A DNA stretch of 9,439 nt from Lachnospiraceae bacterium UBA1066 (GTDB taxonomy: Bacteria; Bacillota; Clostridia; Lachnospirales; Lachnospiraceae), in assembly GCA_002316215.1 (NCBI GenBank), contig DCDB01000311.1, forward strand, positions 1 through 9,439, given 5' to 3'. The translations under genes and the position numbers were made by a program. The notes beneath the pieces were generated by a model. It was given only the letters and a program-made list of their open reading frames with translations, did not search any database and was not told the DNA's origin. Shown piece by piece: positions 1-6,785 of the stretch (positions within the stretch are counted from its first letter, which is position 1; each line of letters starts with the position of its first letter).

Positions 1-132
1 CTGCAGGAAGCGAAGAATAAGAGAATGGCAGAGATTCCGCCGGGAACCAGGTATGAGAGAACGGCTGGAATCCCGCCGGAATGGAAAAGCACCGAAAAGT
101 GTCTGCTTTACGCCGGCACTTTAGTGTGGTAG
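1..132 (+). CDS. possible C-terminal end of an unidentified protein (5' end outside window)
   Basis: Frame 1 is open from the first base to a TAG stop at 130-132, giving 43 residues with no start codon needed inside the window. The tail contains two proline motifs, IPPG and IPPE, about 15 residues apart, and ends in CLLYAGTLVW. I do not recognise the family. The stop lies 10 bases before the hisH ATG, which would fit a preceding operon gene. A 43-codon open frame can arise by chance, however, and a promoter-like sequence overlaps the stop codon. The only support is the uninterrupted frame and the tight spacing to hisH. Confidence 0.4.
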   Translation: MQEAKNKRMAEIPPGTRYERTAGIPPEWKSTEKCLLYAGTLVW

Positions 133-135
133 AAT
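107..135 (+). promoter_or_regulatory. candidate sigma-A promoter for hisH
   Basis: TTTACG at 107-112 (-35, 4 of 6 consensus) is followed after 17 bases by TAGAAT at 130-135 (-10, 5 of 6). The bases just before the -10 box, TGTGG at 125-129, match the TRTGN extended -10 element of Gram-positive promoters. The predicted transcription start, around 141-143, falls on the hisH ATG. The -10 box overlaps the stop codon of the upstream open frame. Confidence 0.45.
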
Positions 136-142
136 ATTGCGT

Positions 143-772
143 ATGTTAGCGATAATTGATTATGATGCAGGAAATATAAAAAGTGTAGAGAAGGCGTTTG
201 AGAAGCTCGGGCAGAAGGTGGAGATCACCAGAAGTCCCGAGAAGATCTTAAAGGCCGATCGCATTGTGCTTCCCGGCGTCGGGAACTTCGGTGACGCTAT
301 GGGAAGACTTGATTCTTACGGCCTTACGTCCGTTATCCGCCAGGCGGCGGAGGAGCAGATACCGGTTCTCGGCATCTGCCTGGGTCTCCAGCTCTTTTTC
401 GAAGGAAGCGAAGAAAGCGGCGGCATTCCGGGCATAGGGCTTCTGAAAGGGAAGTGCCTGCGGTTTTCAGAACGTCCGGGCTATAAGATCCCTCAGGTCG
501 GCTGGAATTCCCTTCATTTACAGCATATGGGAAGGCTTTTTTACGGCATACCGGAAGGCGCGTATGTCTATTTTGTGCATTCTTTTTATGCGAAGGCCGA
601 GGACGAACGCTGCGTCAAAGCGACCTGCGATTATACCAATGTTGTCGACGCATCCGTGGAATCCGGCAATGTTTTTGCCTGCCAGTTCCATCCCGAGAAG
701 TCAGGCGATGTCGGCCTGCATATCCTGAACAATTTCCTTCAGATTTCCCGAGGGGGTAAAAAGCCATGCTGA
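143..772 (+). CDS. hisH: imidazole glycerol phosphate synthase, glutamine amidotransferase subunit HisH
   Basis: HisH hydrolyses glutamine and channels ammonia to HisF, which makes imidazole glycerol phosphate and AICAR in histidine biosynthesis in the cytoplasm. The 209-residue product is a class I (triad) glutaminase. The nucleophile elbow GICLGLQ places Cys79, and FHPEKSG near the C-terminus places His183 and Glu185. The N-terminus MLAIIDYDAGN and the segment LPGVGNFGDAM are typical of the family. I chose the ATG at 143 because the family normally starts at this residue; a TTG at 137 would add only two residues. No good SD precedes it, so translation may depend on coupling to the upstream frame or on a leaderless mRNA. 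The stop overlaps the hisF start by 7 bases. hisA, often found between these genes, is absent here. Confidence 0.95.
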   Translation: MLAIIDYDAGNIKSVEKAFEKLGQKVEITRSPEKILKADRIVLPGVGNFGDAMGRLDSYGLTSVIRQAAEEQIPVLGICLGLQLFFEGSEESGGIPGIGLLKGKCLRFSERPGYKIPQVGWNSLHLQHMGRLFYGIPEGAYVYFVHSFYAKAEDERCVKATCDYTNVVDASVESGNVFACQFHPEKSGDVGLHILNNFLQISRGGKKPC

Positions 773-1527
773 CGAAAAGGATTATCCCGTGTCTGGATGT
801 GGACTGCGGGCGTGTCGTCAAGGGCGTTAATTTCGTAAACCTGACGGATGCCGGGGATCCTGTCGAAATAGCCGCGGCGTATGACCGCGAAGGTGCAGAT
901 GAACTTGTTTTTCTTGATATTACAGCTTCTTCCGACAATCGTATGACGGTCGTCGACATGGTCGGAAAAGTGGCTGAGCAGGTATTTATTCCTTTCACGG
1001 TGGGCGGCGGAATCCGTTCGGTTGCCGATATGCGGCGTATTCTGCGTGCGGGAGCGGACAAGGTTTCGGTCAACACGGCGGCCATCGAAAATCCGGGGCT
1101 TATTCGTGAGGGAGCCGAGAAGTTCGGACGTCAGTGTATCGTCCTTGCAGTGGATGCGAAGAAGAAAGCGGATGGCAGCGGCTGGACGGTTTATAAGAAC
1201 GGCGGTCGGAATGATACGGGACTTGATGCCGTGGAGTGGGTGAAGAAGTCGGTAGAGCTTGGCGCCGGTGAAATCCTGCTGACATCCATGGACCGCGACG
1301 GGACGAAAAACGGCTATGATATCCTGCTTACAAAGGCGATTTCGGAAGCGGTCGGTGTTCCGGTGATTGCCTCCGGAGGTGCCGGGAAGCTGGAAGATTT
1401 TCATGAAGCCCTGACAGACGGCGGCGCGGATGCCGCTCTGGCAGCTTCGCTTTTTCATTATAGGACACTCACCATCCGTGAAGTGAAAGAATACTTAAAA
1501 AGGACAGGCGTACCTGTGCGGCTGTAA
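766..1527 (+). CDS. hisF: imidazole glycerol phosphate synthase, cyclase subunit HisF
   Basis: HisF is the (beta/alpha)8 barrel partner of HisH. It uses the delivered ammonia to convert PRFAR to imidazole glycerol phosphate plus AICAR. The 253 residues match the usual family length. The catalytic aspartates are visible: Asp11 in IIPCLDVD and Asp130 in LAVDAKK. Phosphate-binding loops FTVGGGIRS (residues 77-85) and VIASGGAGK are present, and the C-terminal PVRL is typical, so the protein is complete. The ATG overlaps the end of hisH and has a strong SD, AGGGGG at 751-756, nine bases upstream. The overlap implies translational coupling, as expected for subunits of one complex. The stop is TAA at 1525-1527. 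The same frame continues past it, without a start codon, into a 36-bp repeat array. Confidence 0.97.
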   Translation: MLTKRIIPCLDVDCGRVVKGVNFVNLTDAGDPVEIAAAYDREGADELVFLDITASSDNRMTVVDMVGKVAEQVFIPFTVGGGIRSVADMRRILRAGADKVSVNTAAIENPGLIREGAEKFGRQCIVLAVDAKKKADGSGWTVYKNGGRNDTGLDAVEWVKKSVELGAGEILLTSMDRDGTKNGYDILLTKAISEAVGVPVIASGGAGKLEDFHEALTDGGADAALAASLFHYRTLTIREVKEYLKRTGVPVRL

Positions 1528-1557
1528 GGAAACGCAGGAACAGCATTTTTAAGGAAA

Positions 1558-1737
1558 GGCAGCTTTACAGGCACAGAGACTTTTGCCGCAAAAGGCAGTT
1601 TTACAGGCACAGAGTCTTTTGCTGCAAAAGGCAGCTTTACAGGCACAGAGACTTTTACTGCAAAAGGCAGTTTTACAGGTACAGAGTCTTTTGCTACAAA
1701 ATGCGGTTTTATATATGCAGAGCGTTCCGCAGAAAAG
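1558..1737 (+). repeat. 36-bp tandem repeat array between hisF and ung
   Basis: Four clear 36-bp units lie head to tail at 1558-1593, 1594-1629, 1630-1665 and 1666-1701, with a degenerate fifth at 1702-1737. Units differ from one another by 2-5 bases. Units 1 and 3 share one pair of variants (AGC and GAGAC) and units 2 and 4 another (AGT and GAGTC), so a 72-bp dimer was probably duplicated. In the hisF frame the units read GSFTGTETFAAK with only synonymous or A/T and S/T changes, but there is no start codon after the hisF stop. A worn partial unit may lie at 1528-1557. The 247-base gap between hisF and ung holds nothing else except the ung SD and a weak promoter candidate. No terminator-like hairpin was seen. 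Confidence 0.93.
1672..1700 (+). promoter_or_regulatory. weak promoter-like pair in repeat unit 4, upstream of ung
   Basis: TTTACA at 1672-1677 (5 of 6 match to -35) and TACAAA at 1695-1700 (4 of 6 match to -10) are 17 bases apart, predicting a start near 1707 and a leader of about 68 bases for ung. The same TTTACA recurs in units 1 to 3 with a poorer -10 box (CGCAAA or TGCAAA) at the same distance. Low confidence, because only box similarity supports it. Confidence 0.25.
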
Positions 1738-1774
1738 TTCAGGAACAGAAACCTTAAGAAGGAAGTGACAGTGC

Positions 1775-2446
1775 ATGGCGATTACCGGAGCATGGCAGGC
1801 GGCCCTGAAACCGGAATTTGCGAAGCCGTATTATGCGAAGCTTTATAAGACGGTGCTAAATGAATATCGTTCACGGGAAATTTTTCCGCCGAGCACGGAT
1901 ATCTTTAATGCTTTTGCATTTACGCCTCTTGACGATGTCAAAGTGGTCATCCTGGGACAGGATCCCTATCATGAACCGGGGCAGGCGAACGGGCTTTGCT
2001 TTTCGGTTCACAAGGACGTGACGGTTCCCCCTTCGCTGGTTAATATTTACAAAGAACTGCATGACGACTTAGGCTGTAAAATACCTGATAACGGGGATCT
2101 TACAAAATGGGCAGGAGAAGGCGTCCTGCTTCTTAATACGGTTCTTACCGTTCGCGCCCATCAGGCGAATTCCCACAAGGGAATCGGCTGGGAAGAATTT
2201 ACGGATGCTGCCATCAAGGTTCTTGCAGCGCAGGACCGGCCGATGGTGTTTATATTATGGGGGACGCCCGCAAGGCGGAAAAAGTCGCTTATTTATAATC
2301 CGAAGCATTTTATTGTTGAATCCCCGCATCCGAGCCCTCTTTCTGCCTATAACGGTTTCTTCGGCAGCAGGCCATTTTCAAAAACGAATGAATATCTTGT
2401 GAAATGCGGACTTACGCCGGTTGACTGGCAGATTGAAGACGTATAA
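1775..2446 (+). CDS. ung: uracil-DNA glycosylase, family 1 (Ung)
   Basis: This enzyme removes uracil from DNA, starting base excision repair of deaminated cytosine or misincorporated dUMP. The 223-residue protein has the full set of family 1 motifs. The water-activating loop GQDPYH is at 61-66 with catalytic Asp63. LLLNTVLTV lies at 118-126. The DNA-intercalation loop HPSPLS is at 185-190 with catalytic His185. The tail NEYLVKCGLTPVDW is also typical. The length is normal for bacterial Ung. The ATG at 1775 has the SD AAGGAAG at 1759-1765, nine bases upstream. It follows the 36-bp repeat array by 37 bases, and the next gene begins 51 bases after its stop, so it is probably co-transcribed with the flippase gene. 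No defects were seen. Confidence 0.97.
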   Translation: MAITGAWQAALKPEFAKPYYAKLYKTVLNEYRSREIFPPSTDIFNAFAFTPLDDVKVVILGQDPYHEPGQANGLCFSVHKDVTVPPSLVNIYKELHDDLGCKIPDNGDLTKWAGEGVLLLNTVLTVRAHQANSHKGIGWEEFTDAAIKVLAAQDRPMVFILWGTPARRKKSLIYNPKHFIVESPHPSPLSAYNGFFGSRPFSKTNEYLVKCGLTPVDWQIEDV

Positions 2447-2497
2447 GCCGATAGAAATTTTTTGATAATATGGAAGGAATCGAGGAAAAGAAAAGCT

Positions 2498-4138
2498 ATG
2501 CCGGATACAAAAAAGGCAGTCGTTAAACAGGCGGCATTCCTGATGGCAGCGCAGATGATCAGCAGCGTCATCAGTCTTCTCTACAGAACGCCCCTGCATC
2601 TTATCATGGGAGATCTGGGAGACGGATATTATTCCATGGTGTACGACTGGTACACAATTATCCTCCTGATTTCTTCTTACAGCATTCCTTCTGCGGTTTC
2701 CAAGGTCATGGCTGAGCGTTTGGCAAGGAAAGAATATAAGGATGCGCAGAAGGTTTTCCATGCGGCCCTTATTTATGTGGCTATTGTCGGCGGTGTCGGA
2801 GCGCTTCTTGCTTATTTCGGTGCACCGCTCTTTCTTTCGACGCAGCCGGACGCCGTCCTGGCGCTTCGCATCCTTGCGCCGACGATCCTGCTTTCCGGAT
2901 TCTTAGGTTCTCTCCGCGGTTATTTCCAGGCACAGAATACGATGATGCCGACGGCTATATCACAGGTCGCCGAGCAGGTTGTAAATGCGGTTATGTCTGT
3001 TCTTGCCGCATGGCTCTTTACGCGTGCAGTGCTTGGAGACGATAATCTGGTCGGAAAATTCGGTGCCGCGGGCGGCTGCCTCGGTACGGGAGCAGGCGTT
3101 GTGACCGGCATTATCATCATGCTGGTTATTTACGGAATCAATAAGAGAACCATTAAAAAGAGAATCAGCCGCGACCGTACCGGCAAAGATGAAACTTACG
3201 GTGAAGTGTTCAAGGTCATCCTTCTTATGGTAACGCCGATTATTTTTGCGACCTTCATTTACAATGTCTCGGCGAATTTCAACCAGCTCATCTACACAAA
3301 TCTCATGACGGCGCGGGGTGTTTCCGCCAAGGATATAGCCAGCCAGTACGGCCTTTTCGGCTATCGCTTTAAGCCGATTATCAATATCCCGGTTGCGCTT
3401 GCCTCCGCGACTTCCACAGCTCTTATACCGGCCGTGGCGGCTTCTATGGGCATGAATAAGCGCAGCGAAGCAGCAGGGAAGATCGATGAGTGCATCAAGC
3501 TTTCCATGTTCATTGCCATTCCTTCTGCTGTCGGCATGTGCATTCTTTCCTATCCGGCCATAAGGCTTCTGTATCCGACCGGGGATGTGCAGTCCGCCGC
3601 TGTTCTGCTGTCTTTTGGCGCTGTATCAGTTGTTTTTTACAGCCTTTCGACCGTGACGAACGGTGTACTGCAGGGTCTCGGGCATCCTTCCGTTCCTGTC
3701 CGGAATGCCGCGATTGCACTGGGTGTCGATATTGCGTCCGCGTTTCTCTTTGTCGGAGTCCTGAATATCGGGGTCTTCGGAATCCTTTTGGCGACTGTGC
3801 TGTATTCATTTACCGTTATGACGTTGAACGGCATGGCTGTGAAAGGCTACATCGGCTACGCGAATAAGCTGAAAAAGAATTTCTTTATCCCGCTCGAGGC
3901 GGCCGGAGTCATGGGCGTGGTCATCGGCGTCCTGTACTGGGTACCGGCGCTCATTCTTAAGAAATTCTTCGCACGTTTGATCGTGAGCGACCTTTGGACA
4001 GTTGTAGTTGTTATTGTCGGAATTTTGGTTTATATTGTTGCTTATACGCGGCTGGCCGGCCTTTCAGATGATGAGATGCGGCGCCTGCCGATGGGGACGC
4101 GGCTTTTGTCCCTTCTTCGTAAAATGAAACTCAGATGA
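2498..4138 (+). CDS. MurJ/SpoVB-type lipid II flippase (MOP superfamily, YtgP-like)
   Basis: A polytopic membrane protein of 546 residues, the size of Bacillus YtgP/MurJ, which flips lipid-linked peptidoglycan precursor across the membrane. Hydrophobic segments run through almost the whole length, consistent with about 14 helices. The signature near residues 138-160 (SLRGYFQAQN followed by MPTAISQVAEQ) and the N-terminal LLYRTPL and GDGYYSM segments are characteristic of the polysaccharide transporter/SpoVB branch. The basic loop at 216-231 (NKRTIKKRISRDRTGK) should face the cytoplasm. I chose the ATG at 2498 because GAGGAAA at 2482-2488 is a suitable SD; a TTG at 2462 would add 12 residues and lacks one. 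The stop overlaps the upstream iorA start candidate (ATGA at 4135-4138). A SpoVB-like or other polysaccharide-precursor role cannot be excluded from sequence. Confidence 0.85.
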   Translation: MPDTKKAVVKQAAFLMAAQMISSVISLLYRTPLHLIMGDLGDGYYSMVYDWYTIILLISSYSIPSAVSKVMAERLARKEYKDAQKVFHAALIYVAIVGGVGALLAYFGAPLFLSTQPDAVLALRILAPTILLSGFLGSLRGYFQAQNTMMPTAISQVAEQVVNAVMSVLAAWLFTRAVLGDDNLVGKFGAAGGCLGTGAGVVTGIIIMLVIYGINKRTIKKRISRDRTGKDETYGEVFKVILLMVTPIIFATFIYNVSANFNQLIYTNLMTARGVSAKDIASQYGLFGYRFKPIINIPVALASATSTALIPAVAASMGMNKRSEAAGKIDECIKLSMFIAIPSAVGMCILSYPAIRLLYPTGDVQSAAVLLSFGAVSVVFYSLSTVTNGVLQGLGHPSVPVRNAAIALGVDIASAFLFVGVLNIGVFGILLATVLYSFTVMTLNGMAVKGYIGYANKLKKNFFIPLEAAGVMGVVIGVLYWVPALILKKFFARLIVSDLWTVVVVIVGILVYIVAYTRLAGLSDDEMRRLPMGTRLLSLLRKMKLR

Positions 4139-4140
4139 CA

Positions 4141-4150
4141 AGGAAGGAGA
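4141..4150 (+). promoter_or_regulatory. ribosome binding site that decides the iorA start
   Basis: AGGAAGGAGA contains a near-perfect anti-SD match, AAGGAG, 9-10 bases before a TTG at 4159. It lies downstream of the ATG at 4135, which has no SD of its own. This favours initiation at the TTG, eight codons inside the longest frame. Confidence 0.65.
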
Positions 4151-4158
4151 TAGTAAAG

Positions 4159-5901
4159 TTGGGCGAGAAAAAATTAATGCTTGGAAATGAAGCCATTGCG
4201 CGCGGCGTTTATGAAGCCGGTGTCAAGGTGGCGAGTGCATATCCCGGAACGCCTAGCACGGAAATCAGTGAGAATCTGGTTCAGTACAAGGACAGCCTTT
4301 ACTGCGAATGGGCTCCGAATGAGAAAGTAGCTGCGGAGGTTGCCTTCGGCGCTTCGGTTGCAGGTGTACGTTCTTTTGCCTGCATGAAGATGGTGGGCTT
4401 TAATGTCGCGGCTGATCCGGTCTATTCCATGGCTTATACGGGTGTTAACGGGGGCATGGTCATTACGGTGGCGGATGATCCCGGACTTTACAGCTCCCAG
4501 AACGAGCAGGACACGCGTGCAGTCTGCCGCGCGGCTCAGGTTCCGGTTTTTGAGCCTTCGGATTCCCAGGAAGCAAAGGATTTCGTCAAAACCGCTTATG
4601 AGATCAGTGAAAAATATGATAAGCCCGTGGTTCTTCGGACAACGACGCGTCTTGCGCATTCCCAGGGGCTTGTGGAGCTTTGCGACCGCACGGAAAATGC
4701 AGATAAGCCTTATGAGAAGAATCCTGCCAAATGGGTGATGCTTCCGGCCAATGCCATTAAGAGACACGTGATTGTAGAAGATGAGATGGCAGCACTTGCG
4801 GAAGCCGCGAACACGCTTTCTGTCAACAAGGCGGAATATAATGACACGAAGATCGGTTTCATTACAAGCGGAATTCCTTATACTTATGTAAAGGAAGCCA
4901 TGCCGGAAGCCTCTGTTTTAAAGCTCGGGCTCGTATATCCGTTACCTAAGAAACTGATTGAGGAATTTGCCTCTAAAGTGGACCGTATTATCGTTTTCGA
5001 GGAGCTGATGCCCCTTATTGAGGATCAGCTGAAGGCCTGGGGCATTGCATGCGAAGGCAAGGAGCTTTTCAGCCGGATCGGCGAATATTCCGCAAATATG
5101 ATTAAGGAGAAGGTTCTGGGACAGAAGATTGATGCGCAGGCTGCGAAAGATATTCCAAACCGCCCGCCGATTCTCTGCCCGGGCTGCCCGCACAGGAGTA
5201 CCTTCTGGGTTATCAAGAAGCTGAAGCTGCATGCGGCCGGCGATATCGGCTGCTACACCTTAGGAGCGGTTCCGCCTCTTTCGGTCATCGAAACGACGCT
5301 TTGCATGGGATCTTCCATTTCCTCCCTGCACGGCATGGGCAAGGCGCGCGGAAAAGAATACCTGCATGACTGGGTCTGCGTCATCGGTGATTCGACCTTT
5401 ATGCATACAGGCGTCAATTCGCTCATGAACATGGTTTATAACCAGAGCACCGGCACTGTGATTATCCTGGACAACCGTACGACAGCTATGACGGGCCATC
5501 AGGATAATCCGGCCACCGGCGTGACTTTGATGGGTGATACGGTTCCGGCGATAGAGTTCGAGAAGTTCTGCCGCGGTCTCGGTATTGAAAATGTATTTAC
5601 GGTGGACGCTTTCGATATCAAGGCGCTCGAAGAGAGGCTGAAGACAGAAGCTGCAGCGGATCATCTTTCGGTTATTATCGCTAAAGCACCCTGCGCGCTT
5701 CTAAAATCCGCACGTTCGAAGAAAAAATGTGAAGCGATTCCTGAAAAATGCAAACATTGCGGCGCCTGCACGCGTCCGGGCTGCCCGGCTCTGACGAAGA
5801 ATCCGGACGGCACGATTTCAATTGACGATACGATGTGCAACGGCTGCGGCCTCTGCCGTCAGCTTTGCCCGTTTGATGCAATCCGGGAGGTGAACGCATA
5901 A
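4159..5901 (+). CDS. iorA: indolepyruvate ferredoxin oxidoreductase, alpha subunit (IorA)
   Basis: IorA is the large subunit of an oxygen-sensitive cytoplasmic enzyme that converts indolepyruvate and other arylpyruvates plus CoA to aryl-acetyl-CoA and CO2, reducing ferredoxin during aromatic amino acid breakdown. In 580 residues (TTG start) the order is as follows. An N-terminal pyrimidine-binding domain carries LGNEAIARG and AYPGTPSTE. A central domain carries LCPGCPHR near 339-346. The TPP-binding domain carries GDSTFMHTG near 410 and DNRTTAMTGHQ near 438. A C-terminal two-cluster ferredoxin domain has Cys531, 534, 537, 542 and Cys560, 563, 566, 570. The first cluster spacing is Cx2Cx2Cx4C, one residue wider than standard ferredoxins. 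The TTG at 4159 is preferred for its SD; an ATG at 4135 would overlap the flippase stop and add eight residues. The stop shares one base with the iorB ATG. Confidence 0.95.
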   Translation: MGEKKLMLGNEAIARGVYEAGVKVASAYPGTPSTEISENLVQYKDSLYCEWAPNEKVAAEVAFGASVAGVRSFACMKMVGFNVAADPVYSMAYTGVNGGMVITVADDPGLYSSQNEQDTRAVCRAAQVPVFEPSDSQEAKDFVKTAYEISEKYDKPVVLRTTTRLAHSQGLVELCDRTENADKPYEKNPAKWVMLPANAIKRHVIVEDEMAALAEAANTLSVNKAEYNDTKIGFITSGIPYTYVKEAMPEASVLKLGLVYPLPKKLIEEFASKVDRIIVFEELMPLIEDQLKAWGIACEGKELFSRIGEYSANMIKEKVLGQKIDAQAAKDIPNRPPILCPGCPHRSTFWVIKKLKLHAAGDIGCYTLGAVPPLSVIETTLCMGSSISSLHGMGKARGKEYLHDWVCVIGDSTFMHTGVNSLMNMVYNQSTGTVIILDNRTTAMTGHQDNPATGVTLMGDTVPAIEFEKFCRGLGIENVFTVDAFDIKALEERLKTEAAADHLSVIIAKAPCALLKSARSKKKCEAIPEKCKHCGACTRPGCPALTKNPDGTISIDDTMCNGCGLCRQLCPFDAIREVNA

Positions 5902-6473
5902 TGAAAACAAAGAATATCATGATCGTCGGCGTCGGCGGACAGGGAACACTGATTGCCAGCCGTATCCTGGGAGGAATCGCCCTGCATGCCGGCTATGATG
6001 TCAAGCTTTCGGAGGTTCACGGCATGGCGCAGCGCGGAGGTTCCGTCGTGACCTTTGTGCGTTACGGCGATAAAGTCGCGGAGCCGATTGTCGAGCCCGG
6101 ATGCGCAGATGTCCTGATTGCCTTCGAGCGGCTGGAAGCAAAGCGATATGCGCATTTTCTCGCTCCGGACGGTGTCCTGATTGTCAATGACCAGAGAATC
6201 GATCCGATGCCGGTTATCATCGGCACAGCCGAATATCCTGAAAATATTCTCGAGGAGATCGGAAAAAACCACACGGTTTATAAAGCGGATGCAATGTCAA
6301 TTGCCAAGGAGCTTGGAAATCCGCGCTGCTTCAACGTTGTGATTCTCGGTATGGCTGCGCGCCATATGGACTACAAGGTAGAAGACTGGCACAGTGTCAT
6401 CGAGAGCACAGTAAAGCCGTCAACCGTGGAAATCAACAAGAAAGCATTTGACGCAGGGTATAATCTTCATTGA
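5901..6473 (+). CDS. iorB: indolepyruvate ferredoxin oxidoreductase, beta subunit (IorB)
   Basis: IorB is the small partner of IorA and belongs to the gamma-type pyruvate:ferredoxin oxidoreductase domain family. The 190-residue length is normal. Visible features are the glycine-rich motif GVGGQGTLIASRILG at 10-24 and the conserved EVHGMAQRGGSV at 38-49, which is typical of this domain across 2-oxoacid:ferredoxin oxidoreductases. It has no cysteine cluster, so electron transfer must run through the IorA ferredoxin domain. The ATG shares its first base with the iorA TAA stop. The SD GGGAGG at 5885-5890 is ten bases upstream, so the subunits are translationally coupled. No hairpin directly follows the stop; the first strong terminator is about 230 bases downstream. 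Confidence 0.95.
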   Translation: MKTKNIMIVGVGGQGTLIASRILGGIALHAGYDVKLSEVHGMAQRGGSVVTFVRYGDKVAEPIVEPGCADVLIAFERLEAKRYAHFLAPDGVLIVNDQRIDPMPVIIGTAEYPENILEEIGKNHTVYKADAMSIAKELGNPRCFNVVILGMAARHMDYKVEDWHSVIESTVKPSTVEINKKAFDAGYNLH

Positions 6474-6546
6474 GATTAAATTTCCTTTTTTGCGGCAGGA
6501 GCTGTTGCTTAAGAGTATCATAATGAAGGAAATCTTCTGGAATTTT

Positions 6547-6664
6547 GATTACATAACCGATAATCGTATTATTGGTGAATATATAGCCGGTAAAAGCATA
6601 ACTGTGGATATATAACCGGTAGAAGTATAACTGTGAATATATAACCGGAAAAGTATTTACTGTG
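6547..6664 (+). repeat. 29-30-bp direct repeats between iorB and the symporter promoter
   Basis: Three clear copies stand head to tail at 6577-6606, 6607-6635 and 6636-6664. Each holds an ATATA(A/G)CCGG core and ends in ACTGTG. A worn fourth copy (CATAACCGATAA core) precedes them at 6547-6576. The last copy ends eight bases before the -35 box at 6673, so the array could be an operator set of direct repeats. It could equally be another neutral intergenic array like the others in this window. The rest of the iorB-symporter gap, 6474-6546, shows only an 8-bp inverted repeat with a long loop. Confidence 0.8.
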
Positions 6665-6672
6665 AAAATTAG

Positions 6673-6701
6673 TTGACTTTGCTGCGTTAAAGCGTTACAC
6701 T
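6673..6701 (+). promoter_or_regulatory. sigma-A promoter upstream of the symporter
   Basis: TTGACT at 6673-6678 (5 of 6) and TACACT at 6696-6701 (4 of 6) are separated by the optimal 17 bases. Transcription should begin near 6708, inside the left arm of the hairpin that starts at 6704. A weaker alternative, CGGACA at 6722-6727 with TATACT at 6745-6750 (17-base spacer), would start near 6757 and bypass the hairpin. Confidence 0.6.
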
Positions 6702-6703
6702 TT

Positions 6704-6745
6704 AAACCATAAAATTCTGCCCGGACAGAATTTTATGGTTTTTTT
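6704..6745 (+). terminator. intrinsic terminator after iorB, overlapping the symporter transcription start
   Basis: A perfect 16-bp stem is formed by 6704-6719 (AAACCATAAAATTCTG) and 6726-6741, with a six-base loop CCCGGA at 6720-6725. The stem runs into seven consecutive T residues at 6739-6745. This is a strong rho-independent terminator for read-through from iorAB. The promoter just upstream would start its RNA within the left arm, so for that transcript the structure would be a 5'-terminal stem-loop. Confidence 0.85.
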
Positions 6746-6785
6746 ATACTAATTATTTATACTATATAAATTGCGGGAGGATGTT

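Noticed and set aside
739..1458. Long minus-strand open frame (239 residues) opposite hisF
   Set aside because: It lies wholly opposite hisF, which has all its catalytic motifs. The antisense product has a composition unlike a folded protein and no recognisable motif.
1558..1737. CRISPR array
   Set aside because: The 36-bp units are directly contiguous with no unique spacers, and no cas genes are nearby.
1583..1768. Plus-strand open frame rich in Q and L (AVLQAQSLLLQK-type units) starting at TTG
   Set aside because: It starts inside repeat unit 1 without an SD and is explained by repeat periodicity. Changes between units are less conservative than in the hisF frame.
1549..1776. Minus-strand open frame with repeated cysteine and lysine residues across the 36-bp array
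   Set aside because: A repeat whose unit is a multiple of three keeps several frames open at once. There is no SD, and the frame runs antisense over the array.
4174..4767. Minus-strand open frame (197 residues) opposite iorA
   Set aside because: It is a shadow of the well-supported iorA frame, with no SD or family signature.
6480..6533. Inverted repeat ATTTCCTT / AAGGAAAT just after iorB as a terminator
   Set aside because: Only 8 bp, AT-rich, with a 38-base loop and no T tract after the right arm.
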